This document shows, one piece after another, positions 52,731 to 62,800 of a stretch of 64,000 nt of DNA (positions within the stretch are counted from its first letter, which is position 1; each line of letters opens with the position of its first letter). The DNA is from Lineus longissimus (Eukaryota; Nemertea; Pilidiophora; Heteronemertea; Lineidae), in the NCBI RefSeq assembly GCF_910592395.1, contig NC_088320.1:12522501-12586500 (forward strand), given 5' to 3'. The translations under genes were made by a program, and so were the position numbers. Under the pieces are notes generated by a model, which did not search any database, was not told the origin of the DNA, and was given only the letters and a program-made list of their open reading frames with translations.

Positions 52731-55700
52731 TTAGTAATCTGAAATCACACAATAGATGGGGTCATGGTAACTGTAGTATGTTGACAGGACACCAAATTGT
52801 AGAGGTTTGCTATTTCTTTGAGTTTTGATGTACATGTGGTCGATCAATGTACCTTCTGTGGTGGTGGGATCATCGATGAGTTGTATGAATCCTTTTGACT
52901 GTAGGAGGGATTTCACTGGAGTGGATGTGTTGACTTGGAGGTGGTCTTCATTGAAATCTCCAGTGATGACTACATGATCTGTAGAGATCGAGTCAGTTGC
53001 CTGTAGCATTCTTTGCAAGACTTGGCAGAATGGAGCAGATTGATATGAAGGTGGGCGGTAAATAACTATCACAAGGAAGGTAGTCTGTTCTTTACATATC
53101 TGAAGAGCAAGATATTCAAGATTAGTGACTCCAAGATCAAGTTGCTGTGACAGGAGATTCTCCTTGACATAAACTGCTACGCCACCACGCTGCTTTTGGT
53201 AAAATGGTGAGTTTTCTGCATATGATGTTGACCTATTATTGTAGTACAGGATGAGATTTGGCAAGTGCAAGGCATCTGGTGGTTCAGTCTGTAACCATGT
53301 TTCAGTCAGGCATAGTACATCTGAATATGGAACGTCATGGTTATATTGCAGGTCATGAAAATGAGGGTTGAGTCCTTCAATGTTATGGTGAATTATTTGG
53401 ACAGCAGTAGGATAGCTGACACGTAGTGGATGCTGAGAACAGTCTGGTAACCTGGTCATTTCAGCTAGGCCTTCTTTTACGGCAGGGAAGCAATATATAG
53501 TTGAGGAATCATAATCAAGGAGGTGGAGGCCAGAAATTGAAGTGACTCTGCTAAGTGCAACATATGCTTGGCCAGCAGTGAAGATGGTTTTTAGAGAGAC
53601 TACTATTTCTTTCATAGTTCTGCCCTGTGTCTTATGAATGGTGCATGCCCATGCTAATGTTAATGGATACTGAGTTCTGGTGATGTTAGTATTTTCAAGT
53701 TTAACCTGAATTGGTTCGATGGGAACTGAGCCAGCAGGGATGGAGCTCTTGTATTTGTTATTGTTCATAGCTTTCTTGCCAACTTTTGGGTCATCAAACT
53801 GAATTGCTATTGCTGGCGGGAGTTTGTTGTTATTTGATGATGGTAAAATCGAGGTGACTACTCCAATAGCACCATTTACAAGACCGTCACTGACATCCAA
53901 ATTTCTTAGCAGCATGACCTTTGCATTGAGGGCAATTTCTATTGACTTGGGAATGTCATCCCCTTTGGCTGATTGACTGGATGCAGTGCCTCTTTCATTT
54001 CCTGTCAGTTTATTGTGTCTTGAATCCTCAGCCCGCAGTGTAACAACGGTGGTGTCTTGTAGTTGGTACAGCTTGCTCACATTGTAAGCTTGAACTTCCT
54101 TTTTTGTCGAATATACATGTAGTGCTTCTGAAGGATAATCTGGATCTGAAGGTGTACATTGAATCACGCGGGATTTGACAATGGCTTCATCTGTATCTTG
54201 AAGTGGGGTTGTCTTTTCTCTGGTTCTTATACGATTGAGGAGATGGGCAAAGTTGGCTTCTTCTCGTTGTCTCATTATTTCAGTAAGTTCAATCAACTGA
54301 AAATTTGATGTCCAGATGTTGCGCGTATCTTTTTTATTCATAGTGACGAGACGCGTTGCCCTGACAGGTGGAAGCTGGTAGAAATCACCAAGTGCAAGTA
54401 CTGAGATTCCCCCAAATAGTTCTTTGTTGCCTGTGATTTGTTTCAGTCGGGAATCCACATAGTACAACATGGTCCAGTCAACCATTGAAATTTCATCAAT
54501 GATGAGTACTTGTAAGTTGTAGAGGGATGCTCGGAGGGTGTTCATCGTAGTTTCTGCAATACCTCTAACAGGTATCGGGCGTTTGTTTGGTATCGAGAGG
54601 GCACTGTTCAATGTTTGTCCATTGATGTTGTACGCAGCAGGACCAGTTGATGCAGTTAGAAGTATGGTAGTGTTGCCAGGGTTGTCAGCAACAGACTGCA
54701 GCAGTTTTTTGGCTTCGTAATAAATTGCTTTGATGAGATGACTTTTGCCAACGCCTGCTGATCCAGAGATGAAGCACTGTAGACTAGGAGGATTTGCACC
54801 TTGTTTCTTAAGCAGACACCAGCGTCGTACAGTGTTGAAGACTGTAGTTTGCTTTTCATTCAGTGATTGGAGTATGCTTCTGATCTGCTCAGCCGAGTGC
54901 TCTTCTGAAGTAGATTCTATACCAACTGCACCAAGGCTACCAGCATCACGTGTAGAATTAGACAGTTCTTGTATATTCTCATTTTCTAGTACTTCATCCT
55001 GAGACACATCTTCCTTTTCAGCGTTGGTTTCTGAACGTTCAGTTTCTGTTGATGGTGCAAGCTGTGCCCATGCATCCTCCAGGACTGGATTTTCCCGAAG
55101 CTGTTCCATGGCTATGTCTATTGAAGCTGTCGCTAACTCAAACTCTCGTCTGTTTGTTTCCACAATGACCTTGACCCTTTCTGGCACATCAGATCCGGGT
55201 AGTTTAACTGCAGCATTGTCATAGAAATCCTCGAATGTTTCAAATGGTTTTGGACCAAGCTGTTTATCTGTAGAGAATGGCAAGTACAATGACAGGAGGT
55301 TGTGGATGTATTTCTCAGGATATTTCAGGCGTGGATAGCGAGCTGTCTTTACAATAGCAGGATTGCTCCTGGACCTCTTCTGTATGAACCCTTTTCCATT
55401 TTGCAGCGGAATGATTGGTGAGGAATCATGTTGCTGGTGTTCATTGTCAGGAACTTCATTGTCAGCATTCTGTTGAGCGTTTTCTGACTGCTTGGCAGTG
55501 AGTGATGTAAGAACTCTATAGTAGGAAACGAAGTATGCAAGACACATATTTGGAAAAGGGGGTTGATCTGGTTTTGCCTTGTATCGGTCGACGACAGAAG
55601 TCATCCAGATATCATCTGAGTCGGCCTTAGACTTTGCCTGGATAGTTTTCAAAGGGAGACTCATTTTGGTTGGATTTGGGTCAGTGGGTACAAAGATGAC

Positions 55701-58700
55701 TTGTCTAGAGCAATCTTTCAGTTTCATTCCAGTTACTCGATACACAGCTTCTTGGGCACTGACCTCTCTATTCTGGAGATACACATTGCCGATGTGTCGC
55801 ATTTCTTTGACAATATCACAATCTCCTGTTTTGGCATCTTCTTGAGCCTGTTTCAGAAGAGCACTCATCTCATGTTCTGCTTTGCTGATGTAACTCAGGA
55901 TGTACATAACACAGGCCCATGCATCAGTAACATACTGGATGTCCATGTTAGCGCTCCATGCTTTGAGCAAGTCAGGGTTATAATTGTTAACCCATGCATC
56001 GTTTGGTTGCCTCTTCGGTTGTATTGAAATTTTTCTGGACAACACAGTTATGCTTTCTGTATATTCCTCCATGCTCAAATCTGCATCAGCAAGAAGTTCT
56101 TGAATGGTGGGTACCTCTGTTGCATCAAAAGCAATTTTTTCAAGAAGGTCGCGCACTTTTTGCAGGTTAGCCTTTGCTTTCTTTTCATTTATGCGATTTG
56201 TGGCAGAATCAACACTGTCCTCTTGTGAAGGTACATCAGGTGAATGTAATGGAGATGGACTGGAGGACTCATCTGTTACCATAGAATTCTCTGTCTGTTC
56301 ATGTGGGACATCTGGCTCTTCATGTGTGACATCTGGTTCTTTGGGATTAGGTCTGAAAATGGTTGTATGCAGCATGGGTGGCCTCGGAAAGAGGAATCTG
56401 CAAATACGACACTGCCTTGATCCACTACCTTTGAAACATGACTTGGAATGGTTTCTGCTGTGAGTTTGTACTTGTTTGATGATGTGGTGAAGTACTGGAT
56501 CAGTCTCTTCATCAGGCAGTTCAGTTGAAATGTACCTATCTATGAATGCGCACACTAATTCATCACTATCTTCATCCAACTTTGGGGCATTTTCAATCCA
56601 GAGGAGACAGTGTATGTGGGGGGATCCTCGACACTGAAATTCAGTTCTCCAGAAGTAGTCAACTACCTTACCAAGTGGTTCAGCCTTACTCAAGAGCAAC
56701 TGGTGAAAGAGTACATGCACACGGTGGTCAAACATTCTTGCAGCAAGAACTGGATTCTCTTGAAGGAGTTTGCTTTTCTCTTGGAATGAGAGGTCTTCAA
56801 TGTTTCGTTTTGGGTCTGACGAGTTCAACATGAGAGCATGGAGCACCTCAGGCCATCTGAGATCTGCTGCAGAAAAGGTAACAAACCATGTTGGTATACC
56901 AATTTGTTTGATCATGGCAAACAAATCCTTCAGGGTGCGTTCCCAATATGGAGGTGTTCCTCGAACTGGTTGGAGAAATCGGAAACCCTTGTCAGATTTG
57001 AGAATTTCTCGTACAGCATCTTTGTTAGTCAACATCTTGGCAGTTATTTTCGTGCCAGTGCGAGTGTGAGGTGAGCCCTTTCGCATTGCGATGGAAATAT
57101 TGGAGAGAATTTGGGTCAGTTCACTGATATACTGTGCAAAGAAAATGTATGCACTGTCAGATGAAAACCTTGGGTCAACATTGAAAAGCCTGGCATTAAA
57201 GTAAGGGTTAAGGCCAATTTTGACCATTCTCTCTGTGTTGTAGTGATATCTTCCACGTGGGAATTGTTGTGGAAATGAAAGTGCTTCAACATCCTTTACA
57301 TTCAATATTGAAACAGGACGATTTCCCTCAGCAGGTGCAACACAGTAAATGGTTTGTTGGTCCAAAACCTCCTGTGCTATGTCGACAGGTTGAAGGCATG
57401 TGTCCAGAGGCATCATGTACTGAGGATTGCTTTCATTTGGATCTGGGACTTGGTTTGGTACTCCATCAGGTTTTTCTTCACTGGATGAAGGTTTTTTAGT
57501 ACAGGAGGCAGCAGCATAACTTGTACCGGCATGATTTTCTTCATCATTTGTATTTTCTGTAATGAGATGATCACCGTGATCTGCAGAGTCTTCTGAAATT
57601 CCTTGGATATTTGGAGATGCACTGGTATTTGGTGATAAGTCAGAATGAGTTTCAGTATTGCGAGTCATTTCAGAGTCATATGTAGTTTGAATTTCTGACT
57701 CTTCATCTGGCAGACATTCCGTTCTCTGAACAAGATTTTCATTTGATGGATAATTGTCTTGCTCCCAGGTGGTATTCAAATGCACATTATGGTAAAGGCT
57801 ATTGTTGACTACAAGGTATTGCAGTGCCATTTTCAGTTTATTTGGACGAATCAACTGGTATGATACATATCCTCTGTACTCTAATTTCCTTTTCAATTTG
57901 ACTTGGATGAATGCAGACTGATTCATTTGCCTAGGGAGGGTTTCAATGGTGTTGCTGACATTGGAAGGGACACAAATCACTGGACCAGTGACACCTTTTT
58001 GACCACCTCTAGGAAGAGAATACATTTTTGCAAATGGAATATGGAGTGCAAGAAGTTGCCGTTCCAAGAAGTTGAGATCCTGCAACTCATTGGGGATTTC
58101 ATCAATCTGCAATCCATTCACTGCTGCTAATGTGGGGATTTTATCATTTTTCAATGAGTTGTGACAAGCATGACAAATCCATTCTTTCATACATCTTTTG
58201 CAGGGGCTGTTTGAATGTTCTTGATTGGCAGGTTCTGATACTGGAGGACACTGACAGGATTCATGTACGTATTTGCCGGTTAGGCACATGTTAGCATTTG
58301 TCTCTTTTTCAGGTGTAGATGAGTAAGTAGTTCTATTACAAGGGACGACTTGGTTCAAGAAAAGTAGTCGATGACACACAGTGCAGACATACTCGGGACC
58401 ATTTTTCACTGCATCAAGGAACATTTTGATAGCACCATCAATTGTCAATGTCTTTGTCGTATCTTTGTTAGCTTTGGTCTGCTTAGCCTGCTTTTCTTCA
58501 CGATATGTAGCGTCATTTTGATACAGTCTTTTCTTTGCTACCCTATTCTTTTCTTTGTACTTATCATCTTGACATCTAGTTTTCATTTGCTCCTTCTTCT
58601 TTTCCTTGTATTCAAAATTCCCTTGACATCTTGCCCTTATGTACTCTTTCATCTGCTCTTTCTTCCTTTCTTTATATTCAAGATTTCCCTGATATTTTGC

Positions 58701-59807
58701 CTTCATTTGACGCTTGTTTCTTTCCTTGTATTCAGTGCTGTCACGGTATGACCTCTTCATTTCTGGCTCTTTTTCTTGCGAAAAACTGGTATACTTTCCT
58801 GTTGGGTTTGATTTCCTGATTTCACAATGAAGTTTTGAAGAACAAGTATTCAGTCTTTTGGGCAATTTAGCCTCTTTTTTTTGATCCATGAGGTAAGCCT
58901 GCATGAGACGATCACTTTGATTTCCAGATGGTAATGATCTATGTGATGTACTGGGGGCAGATTCTGTTGAACTTGACTGTTGAGGTTTATGTATTGGTAG
59001 GTAGGATACAATGGCAACAGGGACAACATTAAATTCTGTAGACAAATTTGGAGAGTACAAGCAATGAATATGATGTACAATGTCCTGAATGCTTGGGAAC
59101 GAAAGCATAACAGCAGTACCATTGTCAGTAACATGACCATCAATATCTCGACTATGTGAGTCAAACAAGATGTACTGATCCAAGTGACGAATCACAGATA
59201 CTGTGAACCCAGCTGCTATCAACAGACACCCAGCATAAACAGAACTCAGAGCTTTTGACAGAGCAGACTGAAGACAATGAGAGACCATGTCTTGATCAAT
59301 ATCATGAGTATGATTCAGTATGCCATAGAAGATTGGACCAAATTTAGCTTTAATTGACCTATTCAGAGCAGGAATTGAGACCGCCAAGGGAAGTTCAGAA
59401 TATTCAAGGTAGTCGTGCTGGTGTGGAATTGCCTTATACATGTCATCTCCAAGAGAAAGTATGCTATCAATATCACTTTCTGACAGTGTGGCTGTACCTT
59501 TGGCATTGGAGTAGAGTATTGCAACATAGGCCATAGCTGTGCACTGTTTTCCAGCTGAGTCTTCTGAAAAGAACTGAGAACCTTGGTGATGAGATGCCTG
59601 AAGCTGAAGTCGAGGTGTGACCGTTGTTTCAAATGCTGATTGTACAGTCTCTCTTGAAGTGGAAGGGCCAGGAAGATCAGCATTTTTGACATTATGAAAA
59701 TTAGAATGTTGACTTTTCTGCGCTGCACTTTTTGACATTCTGTTTCTATAAGTAATCTGCTTCTCTTTACGAATTTTTTTTTCATTAAACCTTTTTCTTT
59801 TCGCCAT
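52731..59807 (-). CDS. Helentron Rep/helicase/endonuclease polyprotein, 2358 aa
   Basis: Order of parts, approximate residues. 1-40: basic. 85-270: a probable cysteine protease, with GKQCTAMAYVAIL (Cys89) and ILFDSHSRDIDG (D216, H218), like the herpesvirus-tegument/OTU-type deubiquitinating peptidases seen in some transposons. 350-455: about five Lys-rich repeats with YKERxKxQMK. 470-620: a Cys-rich zinc-binding segment (CTVCHRLLF, CKRCMKEWICHACH). 860-1130: the Helitron-like N domain. HUH motif SPHIHCLLW at about 1060-1070; catalytic tyrosines in YILSYISK at about 1301-1307. 1660-2120: PIF1-type helicase, Walker A SGSAGVGKSH (about 1681), DEISM (about 1770), GDFYQLPPV, AWACTIHKTQGRT and YVALSR. 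2135-2358: AP-type endonuclease (GDFNEDH, ending near YYSYHDPI). The frame is fully open. Rep nicks and joins DNA and the helicase unwinds it. The C-terminal endonuclease marks the Helentron type. The start follows an acceptor (59858). Confidence 0.93.
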   Translation of the reverse strand: MAKRKRFNEKKIRKEKQITYRNRMSKSAAQKSQHSNFHNVKNADLPGPSTSRETVQSAFETTVTPRLQLQASHHQGSQFFSEDSAGKQCTAMAYVAILYSNAKGTATLSESDIDSILSLGDDMYKAIPHQHDYLEYSELPLAVSIPALNRSIKAKFGPIFYGILNHTHDIDQDMVSHCLQSALSKALSSVYAGCLLIAAGFTVSVIRHLDQYILFDSHSRDIDGHVTDNGTAVMLSFPSIQDIVHHIHCLYSPNLSTEFNVVPVAIVSYLPIHKPQQSSSTESAPSTSHRSLPSGNQSDRLMQAYLMDQKKEAKLPKRLNTCSSKLHCEIRKSNPTGKYTSFSQEKEPEMKRSYRDSTEYKERNKRQMKAKYQGNLEYKERKKEQMKEYIRARCQGNFEYKEKKKEQMKTRCQDDKYKEKNRVAKKRLYQNDATYREEKQAKQTKANKDTTKTLTIDGAIKMFLDAVKNGPEYVCTVCHRLLFLNQVVPCNRTTYSSTPEKETNANMCLTGKYVHESCQCPPVSEPANQEHSNSPCKRCMKEWICHACHNSLKNDKIPTLAAVNGLQIDEIPNELQDLNFLERQLLALHIPFAKMYSLPRGGQKGVTGPVICVPSNVSNTIETLPRQMNQSAFIQVKLKRKLEYRGYVSYQLIRPNKLKMALQYLVVNNSLYHNVHLNTTWEQDNYPSNENLVQRTECLPDEESEIQTTYDSEMTRNTETHSDLSPNTSASPNIQGISEDSADHGDHLITENTNDEENHAGTSYAAASCTKKPSSSEEKPDGVPNQVPDPNESNPQYMMPLDTCLQPVDIAQEVLDQQTIYCVAPAEGNRPVSILNVKDVEALSFPQQFPRGRYHYNTERMVKIGLNPYFNARLFNVDPRFSSDSAYIFFAQYISELTQILSNISIAMRKGSPHTRTGTKITAKMLTNKDAVREILKSDKGFRFLQPVRGTPPYWERTLKDLFAMIKQIGIPTWFVTFSAADLRWPEVLHALMLNSSDPKRNIEDLSFQEKSKLLQENPVLAARMFDHRVHVLFHQLLLSKAEPLGKVVDYFWRTEFQCRGSPHIHCLLWIENAPKLDEDSDELVCAFIDRYISTELPDEETDPVLHHIIKQVQTHSRNHSKSCFKGSGSRQCRICRFLFPRPPMLHTTIFRPNPKEPDVTHEEPDVPHEQTENSMVTDESSSPSPLHSPDVPSQEDSVDSATNRINEKKAKANLQKVRDLLEKIAFDATEVPTIQELLADADLSMEEYTESITVLSRKISIQPKRQPNDAWVNNYNPDLLKAWSANMDIQYVTDAWACVMYILSYISKAEHEMSALLKQAQEDAKTGDCDIVKEMRHIGNVYLQNREVSAQEAVYRVTGMKLKDCSRQVIFVPTDPNPTKMSLPLKTIQAKSKADSDDIWMTSVVDRYKAKPDQPPFPNMCLAYFVSYYRVLTSLTAKQSENAQQNADNEVPDNEHQQHDSSPIIPLQNGKGFIQKRSRSNPAIVKTARYPRLKYPEKYIHNLLSLYLPFSTDKQLGPKPFETFEDFYDNAAVKLPGSDVPERVKVIVETNRREFELATASIDIAMEQLRENPVLEDAWAQLAPSTETERSETNAEKEDVSQDEVLENENIQELSNSTRDAGSLGAVGIESTSEEHSAEQIRSILQSLNEKQTTVFNTVRRWCLLKKQGANPPSLQCFISGSAGVGKSHLIKAIYYEAKKLLQSVADNPGNTTILLTASTGPAAYNINGQTLNSALSIPNKRPIPVRGIAETTMNTLRASLYNLQVLIIDEISMVDWTMLYYVDSRLKQITGNKELFGGISVLALGDFYQLPPVRATRLVTMNKKDTRNIWTSNFQLIELTEIMRQREEANFAHLLNRIRTREKTTPLQDTDEAIVKSRVIQCTPSDPDYPSEALHVYSTKKEVQAYNVSKLYQLQDTTVVTLRAEDSRHNKLTGNERGTASSQSAKGDDIPKSIEIALNAKVMLLRNLDVSDGLVNGAIGVVTSILPSSNNNKLPPAIAIQFDDPKVGKKAMNNNKYKSSIPAGSVPIEPIQVKLENTNITRTQYPLTLAWACTIHKTQGRTMKEIVVSLKTIFTAGQAYVALSRVTSISGLHLLDYDSSTIYCFPAVKEGLAEMTRLPDCSQHPLRVSYPTAVQIIHHNIEGLNPHFHDLQYNHDVPYSDVLCLTETWLQTEPPDALHLPNLILYYNNRSTSYAENSPFYQKQRGGVAVYVKENLLSQQLDLGVTNLEYLALQICKEQTTFLVIVIYRPPSYQSAPFCQVLQRMLQATDSISTDHVVITGDFNEDHLQVNTSTPVKSLLQSKGFIQLIDDPTTTEGTLIDHMYIKTQRNSKPLQFGVLSTYYSYHDPIYCVISDY

Positions 59808-59879
59808 ATTAACTGGATGGTGAAATAGTACAGAGAGAAGTAATCAATGGATTAGATCCTGAAAGGAGATAATGAACTA

Positions 59880-60725
59880 ATGAGATGCGACAATTTCATC
59901 ACATGAGATCCTGTAGTGAGAAAATGCAATCAGTTCATATAAATGAGGTGAGGTTTGGTCTGATGAGACTGAGGTGTGATATGGTCAGGTGAGAAAGAGG
60001 TGAGATTATTTTGGTCTGGTCTGGTGAGATTGAGATGAGATGCAGGTTGATATGATGGAGATTGATGATGTGGTGATGATATGATGGAGATTGATGATGT
60101 GGTGATGATATGATAGAGATTGATGATGTGGTGATGATATGATGGAGATTGCTGATGTGGTGATGATATGATAGAGATTGATGATGTGGTGATGATATGA
60201 TGGAGATTGATGATGTGGTGATGATATGATGGAGATTGCTGATGTGGTGATGATATGATGGAGATTGCTGATGTGGTGATGATATGATAGAGATTGATGA
60301 TGTGGTGATGATATGATGGAGATTGATGATGTGGTGATGATATGATGGAGATTGCTGATGTGGTGATGATATGATGGAGATTGATGATGTGGTGATGATA
60401 TGATGGAGATTGCTGATGTGGTGATGATATGATGGAGATTGATGATGTGGTGATGATATGATGGAGATTGCTGATGATATGATGGAGATTGATGATGTGG
60501 TGATGATATGATGGAGATTGATGATGTGGTGATGATATGATGGAGATTGCTGATGTGGTGATGATATGATGGAGATTGATGATGTGGTGATGATATGATG
60601 GAGATTGCTGATGATATGATGGAGATTGATGATGTGGTGATGATATGATGGAGATTGATTGACTGATGATATTATGGTGATGATATGATGGAGATTGATG
60701 ATAGTGATATAAGATAGTAATAACC
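59880..60725 (+). repeat. 29-bp minisatellite upstream of the Helentron ORF
   Basis: About 22 copies of a 29-bp unit, tgatgatgtggtgatgatat-gatggagat, from about 60045 to 60710, with an a/c alternation (ttgatgatg or ttgctgatg) and a few short units. The preceding 150 bp (59880-60045) is a diverged gaggtgagattggtctg-type repeat, apparently an older form of the array. Confidence 0.9.
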
Positions 60726-61042
60726 TTTTTGGTTATTACTATATCTCTGATTACTGACAGAATGACAATCAGTAATCTTGTACCTGAAAGGAGAAAGAGG
60801 AAAAGTTAAATACATTTGTACATGGAACATATCATTGTCATATGGACATCATGATGTGTACGTATGGAAAAGGTCAATAAAAAGACAATGCATCATGAGA
60901 TTCTATCATTTAGGATGACCGTCCTAGTTTCATAGTAGTTTTACAATTACAATGTAAATGTACCGAAAAGGCTTGTACTGTAGCAACGTTTTGCTGAAAA
61001 TGTGCAACTGGGTGGTGGGGGGGGGGGGATGTGCAAGCGCCA

Positions 61043-62800
61043 CAGGCACAAAGTGACAATGATGAGGTGTGGTCCGGGCTTGTGTGGACTGATCAATATT
61101 CATTGATAATAGTGTACGCTCTCTCACTTTAGCCGAGATCACTTTGAGTGGTCTGTTATGTAGTCATATAGGCCTACTGGTAGATGATGGCATACTAGGC
61201 TGGATGCAATTCTAGTAGAACATGAAAAAGGGTCAACTGCATAGGCCAGGCATGCTAAGAGGCAGCTCAAACTGCAGTCACTGTAACAATGGCAGGCCAT
61301 GAACTTAGTTATAATACATACCTCTTCCTGAAGAAATATTGTGCACCGATGTTGAAACTTGACTAATGTCAATGGACGTGAGAGTTGCACGACGTCAATG
61401 AACTAAATGAAGAAGAAAACATGATTACAGGTTATATTCAATGAAGAATGAAGAGATGTATGGTATTCTATTCATAACTCACAAACTGAAAATGATAGCT
61501 GAATTTGAAATAGAATATAATGAAATCAATAACATAATAATAGTCCCTTGATTACTTCCAGAACCTTGCATGCTAGTTGCTACCTTCCACAATCTTGAAA
61601 CACTGCCAACACACAGTCAATGCATGGGCAGGCACAAAGTGACAATGATGAGGTGTGGTCCGGGCTTGTGTGGACTGATCAATATTCATTGATAATAGTG
61701 TACGCTCTCTCACTTTAGCCGAGATCACTTTGAGAGGTCTGTTATGTAGACATATAGGCCTACTGGTAGATGATGGCATACTAGGCTGGATGCAATTCTA
61801 GTAGAACATGAAAAAGGGTCAACTGCATAGGCCAGGCATGCTAAGAGGCAGCTCAAACTGCAGTCACTGTAACAATGGCAGGCCATGAACTTAGTTATAA
61901 TACATACCTCTTCCTGAAGAAATATTGTGCACCGATGTTGAAACTTGACTATTGTCAATGGACGTGGGAGTTGCACGACGTCAATGAACTAAATGAAGAA
62001 GAAAACATGATTACAGGTTATATTCAATGAAGAATGAAGAGATGTATGGTATTCTATTCATAACTCACAAACTGAAAATGATAGCTGAATTTGAAATAGA
62101 ATATAATGAAATCAATAACATAATAATAGTCCCTTGATTACTTCCAGAACCTTGCATGCTAGTTGCTACCTTCCACAATCTTGAAACACTGCCAACACAC
62201 AGTCAATGCATGGGCAGGCACAAAGTGACAATGATGAGGTGTGGTCCGGGCTTGTGTGGACTGATCAATATTCATTGATAATAGTGTACGCTCTCTCACT
62301 TTAGCCGAGATCACTTTGAGAGGTCTGTTATGTAGACATATAGGCCTACTGGTAGATGATGGCATACTAGGCTGGATGCAATTCTAGTAGAACATGAAAA
62401 AGGGTCAACTGCATAGGCCAGGCATGCTAAGAGGCAGCTCAAACTGCAGTCACTGTAACAATGGCAGGCCATGAACTTAGTTATAATACATACCTCTTCC
62501 TGAAGAAATATTGTGCACCGATGTTGAAACTTGACTATTATCAATGGATGTGGGAGTTGCACGAAGTCAATGAACTAAATGAAGAAGAAAACATGATTAC
62601 AGGTTATATTCAATGAAGAATGAAGAGATGTATGGTATTCTATTCATAACTCACAAACTGAAAATGATAGCTGAATTTGAAATAGAATATAATGAAATCA
62701 ATAACATAATAATAGTCCCTTGATTACTTCCAGAACCTTGCATGCTAGTTGCTACCTTCCACAATCTTGAAACACTGCCAACACACAGTCAATGCATGGG
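61043..62800 (+). repeat. three tandem 586-bp units upstream of the Helentron ORF
   Basis: Units are 61043-61628, 61629-62214 and 62215-62800, each starting caggcacaaagtgacaatga and ending cagtcaatgcatggg. They are nearly identical, with a few base changes. On the minus strand each carries cttcaggaagag|gtatgt, a splice-donor-like site after a short open frame (83 codons from MQL). They may contain alternative leader exons or a promoter; no protein likeness is seen. Confidence 0.92.

Larger units (their letters stand above)
43354..62800 (-). mobile_element. autonomous Helentron (Helitron2-type rolling-circle transposon), interrupted by a LINE
   Basis: The core is a 7-kb Rep/helicase/endonuclease ORF (59807-52731, minus) followed by a split RPA-like gene (52559-43354). 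Spliced 5' leader exons appear likely: tttcag acceptors lie just upstream of the first codon (exon start 59858) and at 60783. A C-terminal AP-type endonuclease after the PIF1 helicase distinguishes Helentrons from canonical Helitrons. The repeats at 60.0-62.8 kb lie upstream and are provisionally included. The true termini (short inverted repeats, 3' hairpin, T-T insertion site) were not identified, so both ends are approximate. A LINE (43486-51029) is nested inside. Confidence 0.8.

Noticed and set aside
59990-60720. CRISPR-like array (regular 29-bp repeats)
   Set aside because: There are no unique spacers; units are head-to-tail and the setting is eukaryotic.
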